From positions 1-64,000 of the forward strand of contig RXJW01000046.1 in the NCBI GenBank assembly GCA_003963005.1: 64,000 nt of DNA. The letters are read 5' to 3'. The notes beneath the pieces were generated by a model. The model was not told where the DNA came from, searched no databases, and worked only from the letters and a program-made list of their open reading frames with translations. Both the position numbers and the translations under genes were made by a program. Shown in pieces: positions 49,416 to 57,497 of this stretch (position 1 is its first letter; the number at the start of each line of letters is the position of its first letter). The DNA comes from Burkholderiales bacterium (GTDB lineage: Bacteria; Pseudomonadota; Gammaproteobacteria; Burkholderiales; Burkholderiaceae_C).

Positions 49416-50249
49416 TCAGGTGCGCCGCAGCTTCACCTGCCGTGCCAGCGTGGTCCGGGCCCTTTCGTTGAAGTCCGGGAACATGCCTTCAGTCATCTGC
49501 TTCACGGCCTCGGGCGCGGTGCGCGGCGACCCTGCGTTGAAAGGCGGCTCGGGTGCGTATTCGGCAAGCAGCTGCACCGTTTCCGCGTAGGCCTGGTCTC
49601 GAAGCATGCCGACGAGGGTGAGCCCGAGATCGAGCCCGGCGCTGACCCCCGCGCCGGTGATGCGGTTGCGGTCACGAACGACCCGCCCTTCCGTCTCGAT
49701 GGCGCCTGCGTCCTTCAACAACGAGCGGCTTGCCCAATGCGACGTGGCCTTGTAGCCCTTCAACAGGCCCGCGGCGCCCAGCACCAGTGAGCCCGTGCAA
49801 ACGCTGGTGACCCATTTCGCGCGGCTGCCGCGGTCTGCCAGAAAGGCCAGCAGCTCGGGGTCAGCCATCGCCGCCAAGGTGCCGTCGCCACCGCCAGGCA
49901 CGAAGAGGATGTCCAGGTCGCGAGGGGCGCGCTTGAGTGTGGTGGTGGGAAGGAGGGTCAGCTTCGAATCGCTGGTGACCGGGGCCATGGACTTGGCGAT
50001 GTGGTGAACCTGGGCGCCCATCAGCGACGAGAACATGTGCTGCGGGCCGACGAAATCCAGCGACGTCATGCCCGGGTAGAGCAGCATGCCGACCTGCTCC
50101 TTGCCTGTCCAACTCGGCGGCAGGTTCTTCATGCCATCGGGGCTTGCTCGCGCGCCGGCCGCGGGCTCGTCAGCCCGGGCCAGCCAGGGTGACGAAGCCA
50201 TTGCCGCTGCGGCCACTCGAAGGAAGTTGCGGCGCTCGTGGGCTTGCAT
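49416..50249 (-). CDS. Exported DJ-1/PfpI-family protein with Tat-like signal
   Basis: A 277-residue class I glutamine-amidotransferase-like protein. The N-terminus HERRNFLRVAAAAMA is a twin-arginine type signal, which is unusual for this family. The core begins VGMLLYPGMTSLDFVGPQHMF, has LFVPGGGDGT and the nucleophile elbow SVCTGSLVLGAAGLL with the conserved Cys, and continues with a His in ATSHWA. This resembles isonitrile hydratase-like and AraC-partner DJ-1 proteins. The start has AAGG upstream. It is the last gene on the leftward strand of the metal cluster and could belong to it. Confidence 0.85.
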   Translation of the reverse strand: MQAHERRNFLRVAAAAMASSPWLARADEPAAGARASPDGMKNLPPSWTGKEQVGMLLYPGMTSLDFVGPQHMFSSLMGAQVHHIAKSMAPVTSDSKLTLLPTTTLKRAPRDLDILFVPGGGDGTLAAMADPELLAFLADRGSRAKWVTSVCTGSLVLGAAGLLKGYKATSHWASRSLLKDAGAIETEGRVVRDRNRITGAGVSAGLDLGLTLVGMLRDQAYAETVQLLAEYAPEPPFNAGSPRTAPEAVKQMTEGMFPDFNERARTTLARQVKLRRT

Positions 50250-50278
50250 GGTGGTCGCCTTGCGGTTCGTTGGAGGGA

Positions 50279-50746
50279 TCAGTGCTTGTGTTCTTCTGGT
50301 TTGGCCGCGGCCGCGCCGACAGCCCGCACCTCGGCCTTGACCTCGATCGTCTCGCGCTGGCCCGCAGCGTTCTCGACCACCAGCGACAGCGGCAGCACAT
50401 CGCCGGCTTTCATCGGCTGCTTGAGGCCCATCAGCATGACGTGGTAGCCACCAGGCTTCAGCGCGACCGTCTTGCCTGCAGGCAGGGGCAGCGACGCGAT
50501 GGCGCGCATCTTCATGACACCGCCGTCCATGGTCATTTCGTGGACTTCGACGATGGGCACCGCTGAGGAACTCACCGAAACCAGCCTGCTGTCCTGAGCT
50601 GCCGTGAGCTGCATGAAGGCGCCTGTGGCCTGTTGCTGCGGCACGGTGGCGCGCACCCATGCGTCTTTGACGACGACCTGGGCGGAAGCGCTGGCCAGGA
50701 ACAGCGAGCCGCACGCGGCCGCCATGAGGAAACGCTTGATGTGCAT
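50279..50746 (-). CDS. Periplasmic copper chaperone PCu(A)C
   Basis: A 155-residue exported protein with signal peptide ending ASAQ. The Cu(I) site motif is visible: His and Met in VHEMTMDGGVMKM, then His and Met in GGYHVMLMGL, the HxM-type spacing of PCu(A)C proteins (DUF461). The C-terminus adds HKH. These proteins deliver copper to cytochrome oxidase or work in copper acquisition. It follows the PepSY gene by 46 bases on the same strand in a TonB receptor cluster, which suggests import and hand-over of copper. Confidence 0.92.
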   Translation of the reverse strand: MHIKRFLMAAACGSLFLASASAQVVVKDAWVRATVPQQQATGAFMQLTAAQDSRLVSVSSSAVPIVEVHEMTMDGGVMKMRAIASLPLPAGKTVALKPGGYHVMLMGLKQPMKAGDVLPLSLVVENAAGQRETIEVKAEVRAVGAAAAKPEEHKH

Positions 50747-50792
50747 GTTGAGCTTTCGTGGGTGAGGGAGAGGTGGGCCGGCGTGATGGCAG

Positions 50793-52193
50793 CTAGAGGC
50801 TGAACCGTTGACGCCAGCGTGTGGGGACCAGGGCATCGACCAGCAGCGCGACCAGCATCGACGCGCCCAGCAGCGGATACAACGCGCCGAGCAAGGCCGC
50901 AACGGCGATGGCAACGGTGGCGGCGCGGTCGGCCTCGCGTCGGGGCGGCGCCGCCAGCCGGCCTCGCGGTCGGCGCTTCCACCACATCACGACGGCCGAG
51001 ACGGCCAGCATGACGATGGCGACGCATCCGGCCAGCATGACCAACTCGTTGGCGAGACCAAACTGCCGGCCCGTGTGCAGGCTGATGCCCCATTCGGTCA
51101 CCCGGCCTGCCAAGCCGTAATCCTTCAGGCCAAGGTCGGCCAGCACGGCGCCGCTGTAGCGGTCCAGGTGCACCACGCGCAGCTCGCGCACGTCGTCTGC
51201 GAAGTGCAAGGCCGAGTAGACACCCTGCGGCCCCTTAGGAAGCCGCACCGGCGTGCCGACGGGCAAGCCCAGGCCGGCGAAGACCTGCAGCGCCTTGTCC
51301 AGGCCGATGGACTGAGCCTCGACTGTGGTCATTGCGGCGGGCCCATCGACAGGCAGGTGGTCATGGCTTGCCGACTGTGGCAATGGGGTCTGGCTGGCCG
51401 CCCACGGCACGGCGGGCAGCCCGGCCCACGGCAGCGTCGACGGCGGCGGGCCACCCCACACATAGCGCGGCGCGCCCACACCCCAGGTGCTGGTGAGGCG
51501 ACCGAACTGTTCGCCCCAGAACGCTGACCAGGGCATGCCCGTCACGGCCAGGAACAAGAGCGCAGCCGCAGCCACACATCCGGTGACGGCATGGAGGTCG
51601 CGCCACCACAGCCGCTGTGAGAACCGGCCCCGCACGCTCAGCACGCCACCCGACCGTCCCCGCGGCCACCACAGGAACAAGCCTGACACGACCAGCACGA
51701 TGGCCCAGCCCGCGACGACCTCGATCCACAGGTTGGCCAGCGGCCCAGCAAGGGCCAGGGAGTGGAGGTTCTTGATCACGTTCATCAGCCGTGACCGATC
51801 GGCCACTTGGCCCAGCACGCGGCCGTCCGCGGGATCGAGGTAGACCGCCACCACACCGGCTGTCTCGGTGCGCACGCCCACCTCAGCACTGCGGCCTGGC
51901 GCTGCAGGCGGAACGAAGCGTGCGGCCGTGCCGGGGACCACGGCGAGGGCCCGAGCCACGAGGGGCTCGGCAGGGAGCGCGTTGCCGGGCCTGGCATCCA
52001 CGTGCAGCAGTGGCTGATAGACCCAGGCCTCGATGGGATCCTTGAACAGGTACAGCCCGCCGGTGACGGCCAGCAGCACGAGGAAGGGCAGGCAGATCAG
52101 GCCAGCATAGAAATGCCAGCGCCAGACTCGGCGGTACAGCGCGGACTCGCTGCTGCCGCCGTCGGTGGCATGGGTTGCAGTGCGGCCATCCAT
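50793..52193 (-). CDS. PepSY-domain inner-membrane protein
   Basis: A 466-residue protein of the PepSY-associated membrane family. It has four or more membrane spans: the first at about 27-48 (HFYAGLICLPFLVLLAVTGGLYLF), a pair at about 160-225 and the last near 385-410, plus a hydrophobic C-terminal hairpin. PepSY segments lie between them. Relatives neighbour TonB-dependent receptors and are believed to act as ferric-reductase-like or metal-release components. Its place between an exported CSSCGC protein gene and PCu(A)C supports a role in periplasmic metal processing. Confidence 0.88.
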   Translation of the reverse strand: MDGRTATHATDGGSSESALYRRVWRWHFYAGLICLPFLVLLAVTGGLYLFKDPIEAWVYQPLLHVDARPGNALPAEPLVARALAVVPGTAARFVPPAAPGRSAEVGVRTETAGVVAVYLDPADGRVLGQVADRSRLMNVIKNLHSLALAGPLANLWIEVVAGWAIVLVVSGLFLWWPRGRSGGVLSVRGRFSQRLWWRDLHAVTGCVAAAALLFLAVTGMPWSAFWGEQFGRLTSTWGVGAPRYVWGGPPPSTLPWAGLPAVPWAASQTPLPQSASHDHLPVDGPAAMTTVEAQSIGLDKALQVFAGLGLPVGTPVRLPKGPQGVYSALHFADDVRELRVVHLDRYSGAVLADLGLKDYGLAGRVTEWGISLHTGRQFGLANELVMLAGCVAIVMLAVSAVVMWWKRRPRGRLAAPPRREADRAATVAIAVAALLGALYPLLGASMLVALLVDALVPTRWRQRFSL

Positions 52194-52268
52194 CAGATCG
52201 TCGCTCCAGGCCTGCAGCGCCCAGCAGACAGTCGAACCCGCAGTCTTGGGGTCATCGGCGGCTCTCCG

Positions 52269-53225
52269 TCAATAGGCGTAGTGCAGGCCCAGCGACACAC
52301 TGCGGCGCGGCTCGATCTGCAGTCCATTCACGCGCTGGTAGATGGGCAGCTGCACGAAGGCATAGGCCTTGAGCTGATCACTCAGCGTGGCGGTCAGCCC
52401 CGGGCTGATGTAGGCCAGTGTGGAGCCCGCGTTGTCCACATCGGCATTGGCGCCAGCCTCTCGGCGCTCGCTGCGCACATTGATCTGGAGCTGCGGCACG
52501 ATCGGGCCGCCGCCCACGTAGCGCACACCCGCACTGAGGTTCAGGCCGGCGCCGGGCTTGAAGTGGTCTTTGCTGTTGAGCGGCAGTTGCAGCAGCGCCT
52601 GGCCGAAGTAGTCGATGTTGTGAGCCAGACTGCCGTGGCGGTAGGCGCCGAGCAGCAGATCGGTCGAGCCGGTGCCGGGTTGCAGGCCCCGGTCAAGCGC
52701 CTCGCCGGCCTGCGGGCCGGTCGAGAAGTTCACATCCGTGCGGCCTGTCGGCAACTTGATCCCCAGCTGCAAGCCCCAGTTGCGGTCTGCAGAGAGCCCC
52801 TGGTACCGGGCGAGCAGTCGCACATCGCCGAGGCTCGATGAGCGCGAGGTAGAAAGCTCGGTATCGCCCTCGGCCACCGTGCCGTGGGTGCGCAGCAGGT
52901 AGGGCACCTGCAAGGCCACGGCCCAGTCGGCCGAGATGCCGTAGTCCAGCGTCAAGGTGGTGGCGTGGTTGGCCGTGTTGCGCTGGATCTCCTGATCCGC
53001 TGGGAAGGTGATGCGGCTGCGGTCGACGCGGTGGGTGCCGCTGCGCAGGTCGTCCTGGTTGAAATAGTCATGCCGCAGGTCGATGCTGAGGCCTGTCGCA
53101 GCCGACAGGCCCTGGCTCGCCCAATCGGAGCTGAGCGTGCAACCGCAGCTGGAGCAGGCGTGGGCGGCGGGCAAGGCAGCGGCCAACGCGGCTGCCGCAA
53201 CCATCTTGCGGGTGATGTTCATCAT
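52269..53225 (-). CDS. Exported outer-membrane-like protein with CSSCGC motif
   Basis: A 318-residue protein with signal peptide (AALPAAHA) and AGGAG ribosome site. The mature N-terminus starts CSSCGC, a soft-metal-binding motif, followed by a beta-strand-rich body with repeated aromatic/Gly segments (GIKLPTGRTDVN, AGVRYVGGGP) ending in SLGLHYAY, suitable for an outer-membrane barrel. It resembles transporter-like proteins related to the MetA/phenol pathway. With TonB, PepSY and PCu(A)C genes around it, it may be the metal-binding outer-membrane component. Exact function is unknown. Confidence 0.72.
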   Translation of the reverse strand: MMNITRKMVAAAALAAALPAAHACSSCGCTLSSDWASQGLSAATGLSIDLRHDYFNQDDLRSGTHRVDRSRITFPADQEIQRNTANHATTLTLDYGISADWAVALQVPYLLRTHGTVAEGDTELSTSRSSSLGDVRLLARYQGLSADRNWGLQLGIKLPTGRTDVNFSTGPQAGEALDRGLQPGTGSTDLLLGAYRHGSLAHNIDYFGQALLQLPLNSKDHFKPGAGLNLSAGVRYVGGGPIVPQLQINVRSERREAGANADVDNAGSTLAYISPGLTATLSDQLKAYAFVQLPIYQRVNGLQIEPRRSVSLGLHYAY

Positions 53226-53256
53226 GGATCTCCTGGGTTGGTCTCTGAGAGAAGGG

Positions 53257-53277
53257 TGCAACACGCAAGGTGTTGCA
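53257..53277. promoter_or_regulatory. Perfect inverted repeat TGCAACAC-N5-GTGTTGCA
   Basis: An 8-bp perfect palindrome lies in the 146-base gap between the TonB receptor and the CSSCGC-protein gene, 32 bases ahead of the latter's start. It could be an operator of an internal promoter or an intercistronic hairpin that stabilises or attenuates mRNA. Confidence 0.45.
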
Positions 53278-53371
53278 TGGTTTGAATGTGCGAGGCGCCG
53301 GACGGGGAGCTGTTGCTGATGGCGTGACGGATTCGGCCCACGGCCCGGCATGCGCATGGGTACGGTGGTCC

Positions 53372-55519
53372 TCAGATGTCCAGCCGAAGCGTGGCCCGGG
53401 CGGCTCGGGGCGATCCGAGCTTGATCCAGTCCTGCGCCCACGGATGGCTGGCCGTGAAGTACTTCTTGTCGAACACGTTGTCGACGTTGAGCTGAAGCGA
53501 CGCCTTGGCGCCTGCCCAGCCGAATTTGTAGGCCAGCATCGCGTCGACGCGGGCGTAGCCGGGCAGCTGGAAGGTGTTGCCGAGGTCGCCTTCGCGCTGG
53601 CCTTGAGCGAACACGCCGGCCCCGGTGCTCCACTGACTGTCGAGGGCGTAGCGCGCCCAGACGCTGCCGGTGTGCCGGGCCACGTTGGCCAGCTTCTTGC
53701 CCTGGTAGCTGGGGTCCTCCAGCACTCGGGTGTCGGTGTAGGCGTAGGACGTGATGACCGACACGCTGCGGGTCACCTGGCCAGACACGTCCCACTCCAG
53801 GCCACGCGAGCGGGCTTTGCCGACGGTGAGGATGTTGTAGTAGGGCGCTTCGGCGATGGGAACCTGACCCGCGCGGTTGCGCTTGGTCAGCTCATACAGC
53901 GCGACCGTCGATGTGAGGCGGCCCTCGAAGAGCTCGATCTTGTGACCGACTTCAAACTGCCTGCCGCGCTCCGCCGGCAGCGCGGCTCCGGTCACGGTGT
54001 CGCGGCCGTTGTTGGTGGTGACGGCGTCCTGGTATTGGGCGTAGACAGCCTGGTTGGCTGCGAATTGCCACACCGCGCCCAGCCGCGGTGTCGTGAAAGA
54101 AGCCCGGTTGGGCGCCGTGCCCGGCGCCGCGTAGATGGCGCTGGTGCGGTCGTGGCGAAGCGCAGCGGTCAGGAACACGCCCTGGCCCAGCGTCAGCTGA
54201 TCCTGCACGTAGATGCTCGTCCAGCGGTTGCGGTCGTCGATGTCGGGCACGGGCGAGGACAGATTCAGGGCCGCAGAGTGCCCGAGCGACGGGTTGTTGA
54301 TGTCCACCGCGCTGACCTGCTGGAAGTACATCGCGCCGGTCTTGCGGGCGCTGTAGGCATCGACGCCCAGCAGCACGGTGTGGTGCAGGCCGCCCGCCTC
54401 CAGCTTGCCGATCAGGTCGACGTTGACCTGATCGAGTTGATAGCGGCCCTCGGGACGCACATTGAAGTAGTAGCGGCAGATCGGGTTGCCCGTGCCCGGG
54501 CAGGACGCGTCCGGTGTCGTGCCGGCACCGAGGTCCACGCGGTAGGGGGCGATGTCCACCTCCTTCGTGTCACTGCGCAGGCTCAGCAGCTTGCCCTTGA
54601 GCTGCCAGTCGGCCGACAACCGATGATCGAGCTCCAAGCGGAGGCTGGTGGTCTTGGCCTGGGACAGCTCCGGTGCGTCGTTGAACTGGCGAGACCAGGG
54701 CAGGTCCGCCGGGCGGTTGCCCACGGCCGGCACCCCGTAGTCGGTGCGGTAGCGCTGGTCGCTGTAGTCCAGCGTCGCGGTGACCGTGGTCTGCGCGCTG
54801 GGCTGCCAGGCCAGTGCCGCACTGAACGCGCCGAGCTTGTCCTTGACGAAGTCACGGATGGAATCGGCTCGGTAGTAGGACGCCGACACCCGGCCCCGCA
54901 GGCTGCGCTCGTCATTGAGCGCGCCTGAGGCCTCCAGCGCGGTGCGCGACAGCCCGTACTGCCCCACCGTCTGCTCCACGCTCAGCGCCGGCACGGTGCC
55001 GATGGGCTTGCTGACGACGTTGACGAGGCCGCCGGGTTCAGCGCGGCCGTACAGCACGCTCGCGGGGCCCTTGACCACCTCCACGGACTGGACGTTGGCC
55101 ATGTTGACCGGCACGCCGGCCACCTTGCTGCCGTCGATGTAGTAGGTCGAGCCGCCCGACATGGCGCCCATCGCGGTCATCGACACGCTCGGGAAGCCGC
55201 GCAGGATCGTCAGCGGCATGGCACTGCCGTTGAAGCCGAAGTCGAACTGCACGCCGGAGACGTTGCGCAGCGCATCGGCCAGTTGCAGCGCGTTCTGGTC
55301 TTCGATGACGGCGCGCGGAACGACCTGGACGCTCTGCGGGCTCTGCAGGTTCGGCGTGGCGGTCCGGTTGCCGGTGGCGGTGTCTGGTGCCTTGTAGTCC
55401 TCCCGCTGGCCTTGGACTTTGACCGGCGGGAGCACCTGAGCGGCGTCTTGGGACTGTGCCTGGGCGCACAGGGAAAGGCCGGCGAGTGCCAGCGGGGTCA
55501 GGGCTTGGAGCCGATGCAT
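53372..55519 (-). CDS. TonB-dependent siderophore/metallophore receptor
   Basis: A 715-residue outer-membrane receptor. The signal peptide ends near AQAQ, followed by the TonB-box-like LPPVKVQG (30-37). The plug begins at TPNLQSPQSVQVVPRAVIEDQ and includes LRGFPS, YIDGSKVAG, VEVVKGPASVLYGRAEPGGLVN. A 22-strand barrel ends in LRLDI. This is the siderophore-receptor subfamily, but neighbours (PCu(A)C, PepSY, CSSCGC protein, DUF2946) point to copper or a copper-metallophore. A similar set surrounds the OprC copper receptor in Pseudomonas. The ligand cannot be read from the sequence. Confidence 0.93.
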   Translation of the reverse strand: MHRLQALTPLALAGLSLCAQAQSQDAAQVLPPVKVQGQREDYKAPDTATGNRTATPNLQSPQSVQVVPRAVIEDQNALQLADALRNVSGVQFDFGFNGSAMPLTILRGFPSVSMTAMGAMSGGSTYYIDGSKVAGVPVNMANVQSVEVVKGPASVLYGRAEPGGLVNVVSKPIGTVPALSVEQTVGQYGLSRTALEASGALNDERSLRGRVSASYYRADSIRDFVKDKLGAFSAALAWQPSAQTTVTATLDYSDQRYRTDYGVPAVGNRPADLPWSRQFNDAPELSQAKTTSLRLELDHRLSADWQLKGKLLSLRSDTKEVDIAPYRVDLGAGTTPDASCPGTGNPICRYYFNVRPEGRYQLDQVNVDLIGKLEAGGLHHTVLLGVDAYSARKTGAMYFQQVSAVDINNPSLGHSAALNLSSPVPDIDDRNRWTSIYVQDQLTLGQGVFLTAALRHDRTSAIYAAPGTAPNRASFTTPRLGAVWQFAANQAVYAQYQDAVTTNNGRDTVTGAALPAERGRQFEVGHKIELFEGRLTSTVALYELTKRNRAGQVPIAEAPYYNILTVGKARSRGLEWDVSGQVTRSVSVITSYAYTDTRVLEDPSYQGKKLANVARHTGSVWARYALDSQWSTGAGVFAQGQREGDLGNTFQLPGYARVDAMLAYKFGWAGAKASLQLNVDNVFDKKYFTASHPWAQDWIKLGSPRAARATLRLDI

Positions 55520-55586
55520 GAGCAGGTCCTGGTTGAAGGAAGTGAGGAAGAGAGCACCGGGCCCTTGCAGTGACCCGGCTGCGGAT

Positions 55587-55811
55587 TCAGTGCGGTGCGT
55601 GCGAGCTGGCGACCTGCTCGAAATGGCAGGTTTGACAGGCCGATGGGCGACTCGGCGTCGAGCCGCCATCGCCTTTCAGCGATGCGGCCCCGGTCAGCGT
55701 GAGGGCGGCAGCACAAGCGGCCAGCGGGACCACGGCCAGGGCGACGAGGGCGCGCAGCGCTGCGCTCAGTTCCTGCCAGTACAGGTCTTCGAGGGGGCGG
55801 CCCGGCCTCAT
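55587..55811 (-). CDS. Small membrane protein of the metal cluster
   Basis: A 74-residue protein: a polar N-terminus (MRPGRPLEDLYWQELSAALR), one membrane span (about 21-47) and a short tail containing CQTCHFE, a CxxCH metal- or haem-binding-like motif in the periplasm if the span is N-in. Its ATG overlaps the stop of a 34-residue gene (ATGA), and the TonB receptor gene follows after 67 bases. No family is known to me; coupling and position make it a believable member of the operon. Confidence 0.55.
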   Translation of the reverse strand: MRPGRPLEDLYWQELSAALRALVALAVVPLAACAAALTLTGAASLKGDGGSTPSRPSACQTCHFEQVASSHAPH

Positions 55812-55912
55812 GGCAGCCACCCTGCGCGTGTCAGCAGCCAGGCCAGCAGCGCCAGCGTGGCGCCGATGTTGAAGTGCGTCATTGCGCGCAGCGCGCGCTC
55901 GATCCATGACAT
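55808..55912 (-). CDS. 34-residue micro-protein with one membrane span
   Basis: The frame reads MSWIERALRAMTHFNIGATL followed by ALLAWLLTRAGWLP. It has a strong ribosome site (AGGAG) at correct spacing, and its stop overlaps the ATG of the 74-residue gene. The amphipathic start and single hydrophobic helix suggest a small inner-membrane subunit, perhaps pairing with the next protein. It is too short for most gene finders. No homologue is known to me. Confidence 0.5.
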   Translation of the reverse strand: MSWIERALRAMTHFNIGATLALLAWLLTRAGWLP

Positions 55913-56015
55913 GGAGGACTCCTGAAGCTCACGCGCGCGGGGCGGTGCCGCCGTGCGCAATCAACGAGGTCGTGCCGAGCCGGCGTCGTGCGCCCGGTTC
56001 AGCGGTCGTCGAGGT

Positions 56016-56402
56016 TCAGGCGTTCAGGGGAGGTGCGCGCGGCTGCGCGCTCGCCCAAGCGAACAGGGTCCGTGGCGCCGCCAGGAACAGTTCAGGGACG
56101 TGGAAGGCGAGTGTGTCCAGCATCAAGCCCGCTGGCGCAGCGGGCGGCAGCCCCAGCACCGTGGTGTGCGTGCAGCAGTAGGGGCAGTGCTTCATGGCCT
56201 GCCCGCCGGGCCCTTGATCGGTGGACTTGCCGGGCTCATCGAGCTTGATCAGCTTGGCGCCCGTGGCGCTGCAGATCTCAGCCCAGCCGGCAGGCACATC
56301 ACCACGGAAGGCATGAGACAGCGTCGGCGCGAGCGCGCTCAGCAGGATCGCGAAACACGCGACCCAAGATGTGAGGGCTCTGAGGCGGCGGCTGGCCAGC
56401 AT
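56016..56402 (-). CDS. DUF2946 family protein
   Basis: A 128-residue exported or membrane-anchored protein with a hydrophobic start (LTSWVACFAILLSALAPTLSHA). The DUF2946 signature is HCPYCCTHTTVLGLPP near residue 85, followed by a hydrophobic stretch and a Pro-rich end. The Cys/His cluster suggests soft-metal binding. DUF2946 genes are regular neighbours of PCu(A)C, PepSY and TonB receptors, for example near oprC of Pseudomonas. It heads the leftward metal operon and faces nikR across a gap with repeated palindromes. Start is the ATG before the hydrophobic segment. Confidence 0.85.
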   Translation of the reverse strand: MLASRRLRALTSWVACFAILLSALAPTLSHAFRGDVPAGWAEICSATGAKLIKLDEPGKSTDQGPGGQAMKHCPYCCTHTTVLGLPPAAPAGLMLDTLAFHVPELFLAAPRTLFAWASAQPRAPPLNA

Positions 56403-56552
56403 GCGCACGATTCTAGGCGCCACGTGTTTTCGCGAGATGTTGCGCAGCCTCCGACAAATGTCGAAATTCTCTGAATCCTGAACTCGGGGTGCATGGGAAT
56501 TCAATGGGTTGCAGCATCTCGGCTCCGACGATTCTGGACGACCCGCTCGTTG

Positions 56553-56563
56553 AGTTCTGAACT
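56553..56563. promoter_or_regulatory. Palindromic site AGTTC-T-GAACT
   Basis: Perfect 5-bp inverted repeat around one base, in the divergent gap between the DUF2946 and nikR arms. It is followed by TTT, giving GAACTTTT. A second copy lies 31 bases (three helical turns) downstream and a weaker one (AATCC-T-GAACT) at 56474-56484. Confidence 0.5.
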
Positions 56564-56583
56564 TTTGCGGTTTGCGTTCTTCG

Positions 56584-56594
56584 AGTTCCGAACT
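56584..56594. promoter_or_regulatory. Palindromic site AGTTC-C-GAACT
   Basis: Second copy, again followed by TTT and then CAC. The string GAACTTTTCAC recurs at 57660-57670, just upstream of the nickel-type TonB receptor, which hints at one regulator for both. Confidence 0.5.
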
Positions 56595-56713
56595 TTTCAC
56601 TGGCTGTGGGTGAGTGGCATGCGTGTAGGCCGCCGTGACCTGACCCAACATCGATCCAGTGAAACATGGCTCTGGCAATCTGTGTTCGACGAGGTTCCAA
56701 ATCAAATTGGCCC

Positions 56714-56947
56714 ATGCTGGATGACTCGCGCGATGCGCTGATTGACACGCTCATGACTCTGTCGTGTGGCGCTGCGGTCTGCATCCTTGTTGGGCTGTGG
56801 CTCCTGCGCCGGGTGAAGACGCGCGCATCCGCCCCCAAGAAGCGCTACTCGAAGTTGTTGTCAGAAAGACTGTGCAGGCGCAGGTCCGGAGCCACTGAAA
56901 AGCCAGCGTGCAAGACTCGTGCTTTTGACGGCCTGAAACGACCATGA
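56714..56947 (+). CDS. Small single-span membrane protein upstream of nikR
   Basis: A 77-residue frame: MLDDSRDALIDTLMTLSCGA leads into one membrane span (about 14-35) and a basic Cys-containing tail. The stop overlaps the nikR start as ATGA, which argues for translation coupling. There is no strong ribosome site, and an earlier ATG at 56666 is possible. No family was recognised. It may be a short coupling frame or a real small membrane protein for metal handling. Confidence 0.35.
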   Translation: MLDDSRDALIDTLMTLSCGAAVCILVGLWLLRRVKTRASAPKKRYSKLLSERLCRRRSGATEKPACKTRAFDGLKRP

Positions 56948-57420
56948 AACGCCTGACGATGTCGCTGGATGATGACCTTGCTGAAGCGTTTGAAGCCTTG
57001 GTCCGCTCGCGAGGTTATGAGAACCGATCTGAGGCCTTCCGGGATTTGCTCCGACAGGACCTCAGCAACGTCCGGCTGCGTGACCGGCCTGACGAGCCTT
57101 GTGTCGCGACCCTCAGCTATGTCTACAACCACCACCAGCGTCAGCTGGCATCCAGGCTGGCTGATTTTCAGCATGAGCATCACGATCTGACGGTGTCCAC
57201 GATGCACGTTCACCTGGACCACGACACGTGTCTGGAGACGGTCATCCTCCGTGGCAAGACCCAGGAAGTGCAGGCCTTCGCCGATGCGGTTGTGGCGCAG
57301 CCGGGGGTCAGCCACGGCGAGCTGCATGTCGTGCCCATGGCCGTCCACCACGCTCACGGCCACGACCACCTCGCCCCAGCGGCAGGCACATCGGTCAAGC
57401 GCCGCCGACCCGCTCGATAG
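56944..57420 (+). CDS. nikR: Nickel-responsive regulator NikR
   Basis: A 158-residue ribbon-helix-helix regulator. The N-terminal DNA-binding part is MKRLTMSLDDDLAEAFEALV...YENRSEAFRDLLR. The C-terminal ACT-like domain holds the square-planar nickel ligands: His77, His88, His90 and Cys96 in MHVHLDHDTCLE, an exact match to the E. coli H-x-H-x5-C pattern. The C-terminal tail is longer and His-rich (HHAHGHDH). With nickel, NikR represses uptake genes. A NikR-like palindrome lies 51 bases downstream, before the TonB receptor gene. Confidence 0.96.
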   Translation: MKRLTMSLDDDLAEAFEALVRSRGYENRSEAFRDLLRQDLSNVRLRDRPDEPCVATLSYVYNHHQRQLASRLADFQHEHHDLTVSTMHVHLDHDTCLETVILRGKTQEVQAFADAVVAQPGVSHGELHVVPMAVHHAHGHDHLAPAAGTSVKRRRPAR

Positions 57421-57470
57421 CCAACAGTAGGACGCTCTCAGAGGAGGGCATGGTCACTGGCACGAAATGT

Positions 57471-57497
57471 GTATGACGAATACTAAAAACGTCTTAC
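57471..57497. promoter_or_regulatory. Probable NikR operator GTATGAC-N13-GTCTTAC
   Basis: Half-sites match at six of seven positions (GTATGAC against GTAAGAC on the other strand). The left one contains the GTATGA of the E. coli NikR operator. Total length is 27 bases, against 28 for the E. coli GTATGA-N16-TCATAC. It lies between nikR and the TonB receptor, 192 bases before the latter. Location and sequence together support nickel-dependent repression of the receptor. Confidence 0.6.
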
